A DNA stretch of 64,000 nucleotides from Marinilabiliaceae bacterium JC017 (GCA_004296775.1 RHGE01000022.1:20943-84942), one strand, 5' to 3'; positions 11,347-20,930 are shown, numbered from the stretch's first letter. Notes: a model not told the origin generated them from the letters alone. Numbers and translations: made by a program.

Positions 11347-11354
11347 TATATTTG
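11347..11354 (+). promoter_or_regulatory. Predicted -7 box for fabD
   Basis: TATATTTG matches TAnnTTTG and lies 36 bp before the fabD ATG. The upstream -33 element is not clear, so this rests on the -7 box and position alone. Confidence 0.45.
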
Positions 11355-11389
11355 CGCCGCAATAAAAAGTTCATATAAAACCTTTTAAA

Positions 11390-12280
11390 ATGAAAGCATA
11401 CGTATTTCCCGGACAGGGAGCCCAATTTGTTGGAATGGGTAAAGACCTGTACGAAAACTCAGCTTTAGCAAAGGAATTGTTTGAAAAAGCAAATGATATT
11501 TTAGGTTTCCGCATTACAGACCTAATGTTCGAAGGTACCGACGAAGACCTAAAGCAAACCAAAGTAACGCAACCAGCCATTTTCCTCCATTCGGTAATTT
11601 TGGCAAAAACCCTGGGCGAAGACTTCAAACCAGAAATGGTAGCCGGTCACTCACTTGGAGAGTTTTCGGCACTAGTTACTGCAGGTGCAATGAATTTTGA
11701 AGACGGATTAAAACTTGTATCCCAACGAGCTTTGGCCATGCAAAAGGCCTGTGAAATTGAACCATCAACCATGGCAGCCATCGTTGGATTGGAGGATAGC
11801 ATTGTAGAAGAAGTTTGCAACAGCATTGAAGATGTAGTTGTAGCAGCAAATTACAACTGCCCCGGCCAATTGGTAATCTCAGGTTCAATTTCAGGAATTG
11901 ACAAAGCCTGTGATATTCTCAAGGAAAAAGGTGCCAAACGCGCCATTAAACTACCTGTTGGTGGTGCATTCCACTCTCCTTTGATGGAACCGGCACGTAC
12001 CGAATTAGCAGCAGCTATCGAGAATACCGAGTTCAAACAACCTATTTGTCCGATTTACCAAAACGTAAACGCACAATCGGTAACCGATCCGGCTGAAATC
12101 AAAAAGAATTTAGTAGCCCAATTAACAGCTCCTGTTCGCTGGACACAAACTGTACAAAACATGATTGCAGACGGCACTACTTCATTTACTGAACTAGGTC
12201 CTGGGAAAGTACTTCAGGGATTGGTTAAGAAAGTAGACCGCGGCATGGCTGTAGAAGGTTTTAGCACCTATCAGGGATAA
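11390..12280 (+). CDS. fabD: Malonyl-CoA:ACP transacylase
   Basis: FabD moves the malonyl group from CoA to acyl carrier protein, supplying extender units for fatty acid synthesis. The 296-residue product begins MKAYVFPGQGAQFVGMGKDL and has the nucleophile Ser88 in GHSLGE and catalytic His195 in GGAFHSPLM. Length is normal. It stands apart from other fab genes here and is followed by a strong terminator at 12300-12338, so it is probably a single-gene transcript. Confidence 0.97.
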   Translation: MKAYVFPGQGAQFVGMGKDLYENSALAKELFEKANDILGFRITDLMFEGTDEDLKQTKVTQPAIFLHSVILAKTLGEDFKPEMVAGHSLGEFSALVTAGAMNFEDGLKLVSQRALAMQKACEIEPSTMAAIVGLEDSIVEEVCNSIEDVVVAANYNCPGQLVISGSISGIDKACDILKEKGAKRAIKLPVGGAFHSPLMEPARTELAAAIENTEFKQPICPIYQNVNAQSVTDPAEIKKNLVAQLTAPVRWTQTVQNMIADGTTSFTELGPGKVLQGLVKKVDRGMAVEGFSTYQG

Positions 12281-12299
12281 AATATACACCATGATACTG

Positions 12300-12338
12300 A
12301 AAGAGCAGGATAGTAATCGCTATCCTGCTCTTTTTTTA
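12300..12338 (+). terminator. Rho-independent terminator of fabD
   Basis: A perfect 13-bp stem, AAGAGCAGGATAG (12301-12313) with CTATCCTGCTCTT (12320-12332), closes a 6-nt loop and runs into a T tract on the plus strand. It begins about 20 bp after the fabD stop codon. Confidence 0.93.
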
Positions 12339-12479
12339 TTATACCCTTGTTATATCTTTCAATAGATCGTTAGACTTTTGATAATAGAATTTAGAATGAC
12401 AACCTACATCCACAAAACAACTTAAAATAGGAATCTGCTGTCATGACAAATTTTTCCCCTTTAAAAGAAACACCGTCAT

Positions 12480-15473
12480 CTATTGCTCTTCTTCTTCCTT
12501 ATTCCACATCACCACGGCTTTTTGTTTTTTCCCATCCATCAAAATGGTCATGGGTCGCTCAAATTGCACATGCTTAAAATATTTGGTTTCCTGCACCACT
12601 TTTTGACCTTTCAACAACTCCATATTCACCCACTCTTCACCACTATCATGATGAATGGAGAAATAACCCACATTCATAGAAGTCACATTGTGGAAGAAGT
12701 GAGAGCCCAGAGAAGCATCCAGCGGGAAATCTTTCAATCCCATCTCCACAATTACCCGGGCACGTGATATTTGTGACCAGAAAACAGGAATACCAGTGAA
12801 ACGATCCCGCGTACCCCATCGACCAGGCCCTATCAACACATAATCCCGGTTCTCCTTCTCAAAGCATTTATTGAGTTGTTCCATCTCTCGTGCCATGGCA
12901 ACTGTTTCAGTCCGATTAAACAGTTCCGTTTTCATCACAATGACATCCTGCACATGCTCAATGCGTCCGTTACCCATTCCCTTCATCGACTGCAACACAA
13001 TACGCTCTTTCTCCACCTCGTCAAAGCTGATGTCGGCATGGTTTTCAATTCGAATCAACGGTTTTATCTGCAACAAGTATAAGGTAGGCAAATCATTTTT
13101 CCCTTTTTCCAAATCCACGGCAAACTCAATTTCTACCGGTGCCCCCATGGCTTGTTTAAAGAAACGCAGCAACGTATCCAGTGAAGATGCCAAGGGCAGG
13201 TAATCATACCGGAGAATATTAGCAAAATTAACCACCCGGGGCCCTTTCTTGGAAAAATCATTCACAATCCGATCGTAATGAAAATCATAAACCGATGCAC
13301 AATGCTTCAGGTTACCATCCTCTTCAGCCTCCTTGATACTAAGCTTCAGGATAGCCGCATCTTCTCCTTCGCTATCCAGATCGAAAGTATTCTTCTCCAA
13401 ATCGAGCGCATAAAAATAACTCTGCGAATCTTTAATTTGATCCTGAACGCTGTTCATCTCCAGCTTGGGGAATTTAGGACAGAAGCGTAACGCCTTTTCG
13501 CCGCCTACCACATACTTTCCCAAACCAACGGCTAACACGGCAAAACCATCTTCAGGCTTCATGTATGAAAATGGATAATAATTATAGGACTGCGCCACGC
13601 CACTAATGTGCGGATAGAAACGATCGTGTGTTCGTTGTCCCACCACCTCCTGGATGATCACCGCCATTTTTTCCTCTTCAATCTTATAATTGACCGCTTC
13701 AAAATAAGCTTTGGCCGGATCACTAAACATGGATGCGTAAACCAGCTTTACAGCCGTGCATAATTGTTTATAGCGCTCCTCCGGATCAGGATGATTATTG
13801 GGTAAGATATAAGTAGCATACACGCCGGCAAAAGGCTGCAATAAGGAATCTTCAAACAAACCGGAAGAACGCACGGCCAAAGGCTGGTGCATCACATCCA
13901 CATATTGTCGTAGCTTATCATTCACTTCATCCCCCAATTCAGATTTGAGAAACAACGCTTTTATCTCATGGTAATCTTTCTTAACAAAGGCCGGATGAAA
14001 AAGGTTATTCTTTTCGATAAAACGGGTAAATTCACCGGCGCCGATGATCGTAGTTTTGGGAATACTAATATTTAACTCGGGAATTATTTCAGAGAAGTTG
14101 ATGTTTTCAATGAAGTTACTCAAGAAAGCAACACCCCGTCCTTTTCCACCAAACGAGCCTTCTCCAATGCGGACAATGTATCGACTGCTGCCCAACATGG
14201 TTGGATCAAACATCACCACACGACCACGCAGCCGTTGCAACCGCACCTCTTCAAATACATCCAGGATAGATTGGCGCAACTTATGAGAACTCTCAAAATC
14301 CTCAATTTTAAAGGGACGTAACCGCTTAGCGACGGAGATCTCACCCCGTGCCATGAGCCAGGTGGAAATACCATTACGCCGGGCATGATAAAGCAATGAC
14401 TCGGGCGACACTTCCTGGATACATTTAATAAACTCCTTCAGATTACGGGCCACAGCGACTTTTGCCCCCCGGTTATTCTTGAAGACAAAATTTCCAAAGC
14501 CCAACTTTTGATGAATAAAATTGTAGATATCCAGTGACAGACTATCGGAATTTTTATCGACAAATTCAGCCCCCACAGCCTGTGCTTTGGAGGCATTTTC
14601 AGGATCCGAAGATTGCAGCAAGGAAGGAATTTTAGATAATGAGTTCACGTATTGAATTAACTCCACGCCCGCATTCTCATTGATTTTTCCCTCCTTATTA
14701 TATTTTACGTCAGAGATCACACAGATAAGATTATCCAGGTATTTATCCACAATCTCCACGGCATCTTCATAATTACTTACCAGGAGAATTTTAGGCCGCA
14801 CCCGCATCTTCATAATCTTATGAATCTGATCCGAGGTCTCCTCCTCCAGAATGGTTTGTGTTTGCCGCATAATGATGGAATAGAGCATTGGCAGGTAACG
14901 CGTGTAATATTTCTGGGAATCTTCCACCAGCAGTATCACCCGCACATCCCCCACGTGCGTATCCTTCTCCACATTCATTTTATCTTCCACATACTTGATC
15001 ATGGCCAGAAAAACACGCGAATCACCATTCCAGGCAAACACCCGGTCGATATGCTCAATATTGCCACTTCCCTCATCAAATAATTTGAGGTCGGCATTGT
15101 TGTTCACCATTAAAAGAATAGGCAACTCAGGATATAACGCCTTCAACCGGGCACTCAACATCAACGGCATCTGCTTGTCCAGACCGGTCATAAGAATAAC
15201 CATATTAAACTCCCGTTCAGCCAACATCTCCTCGGCCTCTTCAATGGTAGCCGCACTCGTGATCCGCGGCGCGGTAAACAAGTTCAACTGTAAATACTCC
15301 CCAAAGATCTTATCAAAGAAACGCCCTTCCCGCACAATGCTGTAAGAGTCGTAATAATTAGCCACCAGGAGTACTTCCTGTACTTTAAATGTCATCAACT
15401 CCTGGAATATATCCTTATCAGTACGTTGACGGTTATATATTTGAGATAACTCAATCTGTGTCGCTTTTTCCAT
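12480..15473 (-). CDS. Large PEP/pyruvate-binding (PPDK N-terminal-type) protein with receiver-like N-terminus
   Basis: The C-terminal half resembles the ATP-grasp nucleotide-binding domain of PEP synthase and pyruvate phosphate dikinase (LAVRSSGLFEDSLLQPFAGV, QEVVGQRTHDRFYP, GPGRWGTRDRF). The phosphohistidine and PEP-binding domains of those enzymes are absent, so it is not a complete PEP synthase. The first 330 residues contain two segments that look like degenerate response-regulator receivers (VQEVLLVANYYDSYSIV and VRVILLVEDSQKYYTRYL). I chose the ATG at 15473 (997 residues), preceded by AAGGGGA, over the in-frame ATG at 15494. It is a lone gene. A regulatory or phosphotransfer role is a guess. 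Confidence 0.75.
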   Translation of the reverse strand: MEKATQIELSQIYNRQRTDKDIFQELMTFKVQEVLLVANYYDSYSIVREGRFFDKIFGEYLQLNLFTAPRITSAATIEEAEEMLAEREFNMVILMTGLDKQMPLMLSARLKALYPELPILLMVNNNADLKLFDEGSGNIEHIDRVFAWNGDSRVFLAMIKYVEDKMNVEKDTHVGDVRVILLVEDSQKYYTRYLPMLYSIIMRQTQTILEEETSDQIHKIMKMRVRPKILLVSNYEDAVEIVDKYLDNLICVISDVKYNKEGKINENAGVELIQYVNSLSKIPSLLQSSDPENASKAQAVGAEFVDKNSDSLSLDIYNFIHQKLGFGNFVFKNNRGAKVAVARNLKEFIKCIQEVSPESLLYHARRNGISTWLMARGEISVAKRLRPFKIEDFESSHKLRQSILDVFEEVRLQRLRGRVVMFDPTMLGSSRYIVRIGEGSFGGKGRGVAFLSNFIENINFSEIIPELNISIPKTTIIGAGEFTRFIEKNNLFHPAFVKKDYHEIKALFLKSELGDEVNDKLRQYVDVMHQPLAVRSSGLFEDSLLQPFAGVYATYILPNNHPDPEERYKQLCTAVKLVYASMFSDPAKAYFEAVNYKIEEEKMAVIIQEVVGQRTHDRFYPHISGVAQSYNYYPFSYMKPEDGFAVLAVGLGKYVVGGEKALRFCPKFPKLEMNSVQDQIKDSQSYFYALDLEKNTFDLDSEGEDAAILKLSIKEAEEDGNLKHCASVYDFHYDRIVNDFSKKGPRVVNFANILRYDYLPLASSLDTLLRFFKQAMGAPVEIEFAVDLEKGKNDLPTLYLLQIKPLIRIENHADISFDEVEKERIVLQSMKGMGNGRIEHVQDVIVMKTELFNRTETVAMAREMEQLNKCFEKENRDYVLIGPGRWGTRDRFTGIPVFWSQISRARVIVEMGLKDFPLDASLGSHFFHNVTSMNVGYFSIHHDSGEEWVNMELLKGQKVVQETKYFKHVQFERPMTILMDGKKQKAVVMWNKEEEEQ

Positions 15474-15546
15474 ATTCCCCTTATAAAAAAACATCCAAAG
15501 ATGATATTAATTCCCCTTACTACAAAGGATTAAAATCGTGAATCAC

Positions 15547-15690
15547 ATATTAATAGATCGATAGATTTTAGACAACAGACCTTAGACTATTTTACATCAA
15601 CCTCATTTTTAAGTCTATAAAAGTTTTGATTATCAAATCAGCACAAACTGTTTTTCAGTTAATGATAAAAGCTTAACGAACCATTACACC
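15547..15690 (+). repeat. Dispersed repeat, copy 1 (second copy at 63322-63462)
   Basis: About 140 bp here align over their whole length with 63322-63462 in the same orientation. Shared blocks include TAGACNTTAGACTA, a TTATCAAATCAG segment, ACTGTTTTTC and AAAAGCTTAACGAAC. Each copy lies just upstream of a minus-strand gene (the PEP/pyruvate-binding gene and the DUF6266 gene). A shorter related fragment is at 12361-12400. No open frame spans it. Confidence 0.75.
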
Positions 15691-15710
15691 AAAGAAGCCT
15701 CCCGAAAACA

Positions 15711-16161
15711 CTCGGGAGCTCAGGAAAATCACCCAAGAGGATCAGAAAACGCTCAAGCGCTTTGGAAATCATTCAAGAGCTTCAAAAAAACACTCAAGAC
15801 CTAAAGAAAATCATCCAAGAGCTTCAGAAAAACGCTCAAGAGCTTAGGAAATCATCCAAGGGCATCAAAAAAACACTCAAGACCTTAGGAAAATCATTCA
15901 AGAGCTTCAGAAAACACTCAAGACCTAAAGAAAATCATCCAAGAACTTCAGAAAAACGCTCAAGAGCTCAGGAAATCATTCAAGAGCTTCAGAAAACGCT
16001 CAAGAACTCAGGATAACACTCAAGTGCTTCAGAAAACACTCAAGAGCTCAGGAAATCATCCAAGAGCTCAGAAAAACACTCAAGAGCTCAGGAAATCATT
16101 CAAGACCTTCAGAAAAACACTCAAGAGCTCAGGAAATCATTCAAGACCTTCAGAAAGATGG
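15711..16161 (+). repeat. Tandem array of 20-21 bp units
   Basis: Counting each CAAG as a unit start, there are 20 complete units between 15734 and 16142: twelve of 20 bp and eight of 21 bp, plus partial units at both ends. Two unit types tend to alternate, one ending AAAACACT or AAAACGCT and one ending AAATCATT or AAATCATC. The mixed lengths break any reading frame. Each unit has an A-run, so A-tracts recur about every 20.4 bp, close to two DNA turns. A hairpin (CTCCCGA/TCGGGAG, 15699-15718) marks the left end. Confidence 0.95.
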
Positions 16162-16221
16162 GATCAACCTTCGAGCGGAAGGCATGTCATAACGCACAAC
16201 TCACATACGAAAGCAACAATC

Positions 16222-16935
16222 TCAGTTTAGTAACAAAGAGTTACCACTTAAATACTGAATACTATTATCCGCTGTAGAGACAACTTTATCAAGGAGGGAT
16301 TCAATTTTCTCAATAACTAATTGTTCAGATTTACTATGAAATAATTTCTGCTTGCTGATAAGGTCGGCATAAATGCGCCTGATCATCATTTCAAGTTTAT
16401 ACCGCCCAAATAGGGATTGCTGCAACGCTTCTTCGCTACCTAGCTTTAAATAGTTGTTGCATGCAATATCAAATGCCCGTTGCGATGTTTCAAGGCAAAC
16501 AATCCACCGCCTGGCTCCTATTTCCTTAATCCTTGAAAGATTCACCGGCTTGTTAATTTCTGACAAAAACCGATTAAAACAACTGGCACGTGCCTTATAA
16601 TCGACACCCGGCACCTGGTGTTCAAAGCCAGCTACACAATCCAAAACCAATTTTGCAGCTTTGGAAACAGGTTCATCAGGCCACAATACCATGCTCGACA
16701 CATAATGTTTAAGACCATTCCAATAACGAAAGCACAACATATCATCCCCATGTACCTCATTTAATAAACATTCAAGATCCTGGGAAAAATGCTTATCCGT
16801 TTTTATTAAAGACAGAACTTCCTGTAAACTTTCATGAAAAGCATTACATTCTTTGACATGAATACTATTATTAAGTATTTCACCCAAATCCCTGAGTTGC
16901 TGAAGGGATAAGAAATAAGTACAAATCGATTTCAT
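16222..16935 (-). CDS. Uncharacterised protein, possibly DUF6261-like
   Basis: The 237-residue product is soluble by sequence, without a signal peptide or membrane segments. It looks mostly helical, with a patterned N-terminus (LSLQQLRDLGEILNN) and a helical C-terminus (EKIESLLDKVVSTADNSI). The layout recalls the DUF6261 group common in Bacteroidota, but I recognise no motif that proves it. It lies just beyond the tandem array and about 300 bp after korB. Coding-type codon use and a long uninterrupted frame support a real gene. Function unknown. Confidence 0.6.
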   Translation of the reverse strand: MKSICTYFLSLQQLRDLGEILNNSIHVKECNAFHESLQEVLSLIKTDKHFSQDLECLLNEVHGDDMLCFRYWNGLKHYVSSMVLWPDEPVSKAAKLVLDCVAGFEHQVPGVDYKARASCFNRFLSEINKPVNLSRIKEIGARRWIVCLETSQRAFDIACNNYLKLGSEEALQQSLFGRYKLEMMIRRIYADLISKQKLFHSKSEQLVIEKIESLLDKVVSTADNSIQYLSGNSLLLN

Positions 16936-17184
16936 TCATTCACAATTTTAGAAATGATAAACGTCTGATATCTTCCGCATCAATAAAGGTGATTGGCTTG
17001 CTATAATTCCGAATAATAAAACCTTAAGAAAGTAATCTGGTTTCCCGGAAAGGATTACACTTTAAAGATTATAAAATTGAATGAGTTCTCTATACAAAGG
17101 TGATTAAAACCCTGATATAAGTGATTAAAACTTCATTTTTGTTGATTGAATAAGACTGGATCCACACTGCAAAATATCAGGTAA

Positions 17185-17213
17185 TAAAAAACGCCCGGCA
17201 CAAAGCCGGGCGT
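17185..17213 (-). terminator. Rho-independent terminator of korAB
   Basis: A perfect 8-bp GC-rich stem, CGCCCGGC (17192-17199) with GCCGGGCG (17205-17212) and loop ACAAA, is bordered on the plus strand by AAAAAA at 17186-17191. On the minus strand this gives the U tract after the stem, placed 30 bp beyond the korB stop. The rest of the 16936-17242 gap shows no other feature. Confidence 0.92.
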
Positions 17214-17242
17214 CTTAAAATATGTTATCGCTAAAAAACTAT

Positions 17243-18259
17243 CTATTTGACTTCCCAAACCTGTCCTGAATGTACCAGGTCTTTAAAAGATTTAACTTTC
17301 GATTTAGCTTGCACATCTGCCAATTGATCCTCCATACATTGGTCGTAAACCAATCCATCAACAGAACGAATTACTCCAAGGGCCACCGGATAATTAGGAT
17401 ATTCCATATCAGCCAGCTTAAGATGCAGACTAATATCATCACAATGTGCATCATGCACCAGAATATCATCTTTGGTTATACCATTTTCACCAATGGTCAC
17501 CACCTTAAGGGTCATGCCATCAAGTATCAGGCCTTTGTCTTTATTTTTACCAAAGATCATAGGTTCCCCATGACGAAGAATGATGGTGCGATCTTCGCGG
17601 TGTTCCTTATCGGTAATGGCATTGTGTGTTTTATCATTATAGATCACACAGTTTTGCAACATTTCAACAATGGAGGTGCCTTCGTGTTGTGCCGCTTCTT
17701 TAAGCACTTCTACAGTAAGTTTCAATTCCTTGTCAATTGAACGGGCAAAAAACTGTCCCCGCGCACCAATACACAGTTCACCCGGACGGAATGGATATTC
17801 AATGGTACCAAAAGGTGAGGTTTTAGAAATAAAACCACGCTTAGAAGTTGGTGAATACTGTCCTTTTGTCAAACCATAAATCTGGTTGTTAAAAAGAATA
17901 ACATTAATGTCTACATTCCGACGAATGGTATGAATAAAGTGGTTACCACCAATGGCTAAAGCATCTCCGTCACCGGTGATTTGCCAAACTTTTAATTTTG
18001 GATTAGCTACTTTAACCCCGGAGGCAATGGAAGAGGCACGTCCATGAATGGTGTGAAATCCATAAGTATCCATGTAGTAAGGAAACCTGGATGAACAACC
18101 AATACCTGATATCACTGCTACTTCTTCATTTTTATAGCCTAACTCAGCCATTACTTTTTGTACCGAGTTCAAAATGGCATGGTCACCACATCCCGGACAC
18201 CAACGCACACTTTGGTCACTCTTAAATTGTGTGTAATTATTTCCGTTTTCTCCAGCCAT
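17243..18259 (-). CDS. korB: 2-oxoglutarate (2-oxoacid):ferredoxin oxidoreductase, beta subunit
   Basis: The beta subunit carries thiamine diphosphate and reacts with the 2-oxoacid, passing electrons to ferredoxin. The 338-residue product has CPGCGDHA (residues 21-28), the TPP-binding motif GDGDA (96-100) and NNQIYG (124-129). It directly follows korA (1 bp gap), and the pair is closed by a terminator at 17185. No separate gamma or delta subunit gene is nearby. KorAB enzymes of this layout usually act on 2-oxoglutarate in the TCA cycle; the exact substrate is inferred. Confidence 0.92.
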   Translation of the reverse strand: MAGENGNNYTQFKSDQSVRWCPGCGDHAILNSVQKVMAELGYKNEEVAVISGIGCSSRFPYYMDTYGFHTIHGRASSIASGVKVANPKLKVWQITGDGDALAIGGNHFIHTIRRNVDINVILFNNQIYGLTKGQYSPTSKRGFISKTSPFGTIEYPFRPGELCIGARGQFFARSIDKELKLTVEVLKEAAQHEGTSIVEMLQNCVIYNDKTHNAITDKEHREDRTIILRHGEPMIFGKNKDKGLILDGMTLKVVTIGENGITKDDILVHDAHCDDISLHLKLADMEYPNYPVALGVIRSVDGLVYDQCMEDQLADVQAKSKVKSFKDLVHSGQVWEVK

Positions 18260-18260
18260 T

Positions 18261-20111
18261 TTAACACTCCTCCAATAATGATTTAATGTGTTCTTTCAAC
18301 TCAACAACAGTAAATGGTAATCCCTGTACCTTATTAAATTGTGAATATTCTAAATCAGGGAAATTCATGCGCAGATAACTGGCAAATTGTCCCAGGTTAA
18401 GTTCGCAAACAACTCTCTTCTTGAATTTCTTCAGAACGTCGTATGAATTTTTCGGTAGCGGTTTGATATAATTAAAGTGCGCTAATGCCACTTTATGACC
18501 TTCAGCCAACAACTCTTCAAGGGCTGTATAAAGGTGTCCATAGGTACCACCCCAGCCAACCATTAATACCTCGGCATCTTCATCCCCTAAAACTTCCAGT
18601 TCAGGGATATAATCAGCCACTTTTTGCACTTTCTTCTCCCGGATATCGGTCATGCGCTCGTGGTTTAAGCTATCATGTGAAACATCACCGGTGACATAGT
18701 CTTTTTCAAGGCCACCAATACGGTGTTCAAAACCTTCGGTACCCGGACATGCCCAGTAACGGTTCAAGCGCTCTTCATCCCGCTTATATGGTGCCCAATC
18801 CTTATCATTTTTATCCACCACTGGAGGCACAATATCAGGAAACTCACTCAATTCAGGAATGCGCCATGGTTGTGTTCCATTCGCCAGGAATCCATCGCTG
18901 AGTAAAATAACCGGTGTCATGTGCTCTACGGCAATTTTGGCAGCATAATAGGCATAGTCAAAACAGTTGGTAGGCGAACTTGAAGCAACAACCACAAGAG
19001 GGCTTTCTCCATTACGACCATATAAAGCCTGCATCAAATCCGATTGCTCTGTTTTAGTAGGTAGTCCGGTCGATGGGCCGCCCCGCTGAACGTCAACCAC
19101 AACAAGAGGCAACTCAGCAATAACAGCCAATCCAATCGCTTCTCCCTTAAGTGCAAGTCCAGGACCTGATGTAGATGTAATCGCCAGGCTTCCGGTGAAA
19201 GAAGCCCCAATAGAGGTACAAATACCAGCAATTTCATCTTCGGCCTGAAACACTTTAACCCCTAAATCTTTTCGCGCACTTAACTCCTGCAAAATCTCAG
19301 TAGCCGGGGTAATAGGATAGGATCCCAGAAATAAAGGTAACCCACTCTTTTCTGATGCGGCAAGAAATCCCCAGGCAGTCGCGATATTACCGTTTAGATT
19401 ACGGTAAGATCCCTTTTTGATTTCGGCTGGATTAATATGGTAAGAAGGCGTGGTTGCCTGAATGTTATTACCATAATTATACCCATCTTCCAAAACTTTC
19501 AGGTTCGCTTTTACAACGGCTGGTTTCTTAGCAAATTTCTTCCGAATAAATTCTTCTGTATGGTCCAATGGACGATCGAATACCCAATAAACCAAACCAA
19601 GGGCAAACATGTTTTTACTCCTAAGAATGCTCTTGTTGTCAAGTCCCATATCTTTAAGACTCTCTTTCGTAAGCGTAGTAAGAGGCGCTTTCACTATATG
19701 GTAGTCTCCCAGTTTGTCCTCCATAAGCGGATCATTCGTTTTGTATCCGGCTTTCTTGAGGTGTTTTTCATCAAAACTGTCGACATCCATAATAATCGTT
19801 CCACCTGGCTTCATCCATTTGGCGTTTGCCTTCAGCGCAGCAGGATTCATGGCAACAAGCACATCCGCGTAATCACCCGGAGTATATACCTCTGAATGTC
19901 CGAAATGCACCTGGAATCCTGATACCCCCCCAACGGTTCCTTGCGGCGCTCTAATCTCCGCAGGGAAATCAGGAAATGTCGAAATGTCATTACCAAAAAT
20001 AGCGGAAGTGTAGGAAAACAATGTTCCGGTTAACTGCATTCCATCCCCGGAATCCCCTGAAAACCTTACTACGACTTCTTCTCGCTCAATTACTTTTGAC
20101 CTTTTACCCAT
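18261..20111 (-). CDS. korA: 2-oxoglutarate (2-oxoacid):ferredoxin oxidoreductase, alpha subunit (gamma-alpha fusion)
   Basis: This 616-residue subunit combines an N-terminal gamma-type domain (RFSGDSGDGMQLTGTLFSY, about residues 12-200) with the alpha pyrimidine-binding domain (GSYPITPATEILQEL, TSTSGPGLALKGEAIGLAV, DVQRGGPSTGLPTKTEQSDL). With KorB it oxidatively decarboxylates a 2-oxoacid to an acyl-CoA and reduces ferredoxin in the cytoplasm. The fused gamma-alpha form is common in Bacteroidota. The 304-bp region upstream (20112-20415) is shared with the divergent carbonic-anhydrase-like gene. Confidence 0.93.
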   Translation of the reverse strand: MGKRSKVIEREEVVVRFSGDSGDGMQLTGTLFSYTSAIFGNDISTFPDFPAEIRAPQGTVGGVSGFQVHFGHSEVYTPGDYADVLVAMNPAALKANAKWMKPGGTIIMDVDSFDEKHLKKAGYKTNDPLMEDKLGDYHIVKAPLTTLTKESLKDMGLDNKSILRSKNMFALGLVYWVFDRPLDHTEEFIRKKFAKKPAVVKANLKVLEDGYNYGNNIQATTPSYHINPAEIKKGSYRNLNGNIATAWGFLAASEKSGLPLFLGSYPITPATEILQELSARKDLGVKVFQAEDEIAGICTSIGASFTGSLAITSTSGPGLALKGEAIGLAVIAELPLVVVDVQRGGPSTGLPTKTEQSDLMQALYGRNGESPLVVVASSSPTNCFDYAYYAAKIAVEHMTPVILLSDGFLANGTQPWRIPELSEFPDIVPPVVDKNDKDWAPYKRDEERLNRYWACPGTEGFEHRIGGLEKDYVTGDVSHDSLNHERMTDIREKKVQKVADYIPELEVLGDEDAEVLMVGWGGTYGHLYTALEELLAEGHKVALAHFNYIKPLPKNSYDVLKKFKKRVVCELNLGQFASYLRMNFPDLEYSQFNKVQGLPFTVVELKEHIKSLLEEC

Positions 20112-20380
20112 AACGTTATGGTTCTGATTCTATACTAAAATTCAGCTTGTAAAAAATAAATGTGAATCAACTTTTAGAAACAATTCTTCTAAAAGTGATC
20201 CACAAAAGAGAGAGTAAAGGTAAAGATATGTTGCATACGAAGCTTTGACTTTAGTCATTATTTTTTACTTTTTTAATTGTGTTTTACAACAGGTTTTGAC
20301 CCACAACCAAAACAATTCAAAATAGTCCGAAATTGACTCCTTAAAAGACTGATCTGGTTAGTAGTTATTAAAAATGATAG

Positions 20381-20388
20381 TACTTTTG
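20381..20388 (+). promoter_or_regulatory. Predicted -7 box for the gamma carbonic anhydrase-like gene
   Basis: TACTTTTG matches TAnnTTTG, 27 bp before the ATG at 20416. No good TTTG is visible at the usual spacing. In the rest of the 20112-20415 gap I see no convincing korA promoter. Confidence 0.45.
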
Positions 20389-20415
20389 TGTTATTTGAAA
20401 TAAACACAAACTACT

Positions 20416-20928
20416 ATGGCATTAATAAAATCGGTTAGAGGCTTTACGCCTAAAATTGGAAGCAACGCTTATTTAGCTGAAAATGCCACCATAATAGGTG
20501 ACGTTGAAATGGGAAATGACTGTAGCATTTGGTTTAATACTGTCTTGCGTGGCGATGTCAATTCCATTAAAATAGGGAACAAAGTAAACATCCAGGATGG
20601 TGCGGTACTCCATACGTTGTATCAAAAATCAACCATTGAAATTGGGGATAACGTTTCTATTGGTCACAATGTAACAATTCATGGCGCAAAGGTTGAAGAC
20701 AATGTATTAATTGGAATTGGAGCTACGGTTCTGGACCATGCAGTAATAGGCAGTAATTCAATAATCGCCGCTAATTCGCTTGTTTTAACAGGAACGATTG
20801 TAGAACCTAACAGTGTCTATGCTGGTGTTCCAGCCAAAAAAGTTAAAGAGATTGAACCGGAACAAACCAGCGAAATGATCAATAAAATAGCCAACAACTA
20901 TTTAATGTATTCCGATTGGTACAAATAA
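20416..20928 (+). CDS. Gamma-class carbonic anhydrase family / hexapeptide-repeat protein
   Basis: The 170-residue product is a left-handed beta-helix built from hexapeptide repeats, as in the YrdA/PaaY group. The three zinc-ligand histidines expected for gamma carbonic anhydrases are present: His66 (VLHTLY), His84 and His89 (IGHNVTIHG). The end YAGVPAKKVKEI is typical. Many such proteins have no proven carbonic anhydrase activity, so CO2 hydration is possible but not certain. It converges with murI, 2 bp away. Confidence 0.85.
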   Translation: MALIKSVRGFTPKIGSNAYLAENATIIGDVEMGNDCSIWFNTVLRGDVNSIKIGNKVNIQDGAVLHTLYQKSTIEIGDNVSIGHNVTIHGAKVEDNVLIGIGATVLDHAVIGSNSIIAANSLVLTGTIVEPNSVYAGVPAKKVKEIEPEQTSEMINKIANNYLMYSDWYK

Positions 20929-20930
20929 AA

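Noticed and set aside
15711..16161. The 20-21 bp array as a CRISPR array
   Set aside because: There are no unique spacers between repeats, the units are contiguous and imperfect, and no cas gene is present.
15762..16230. Two short plus-strand frames within the array with EIIQELQKN-like repeats
   Set aside because: Mixed 20 and 21 bp units shift the frame, so the coiled-coil-like peptide is a by-product of the repeat. There is no promoter or start context.
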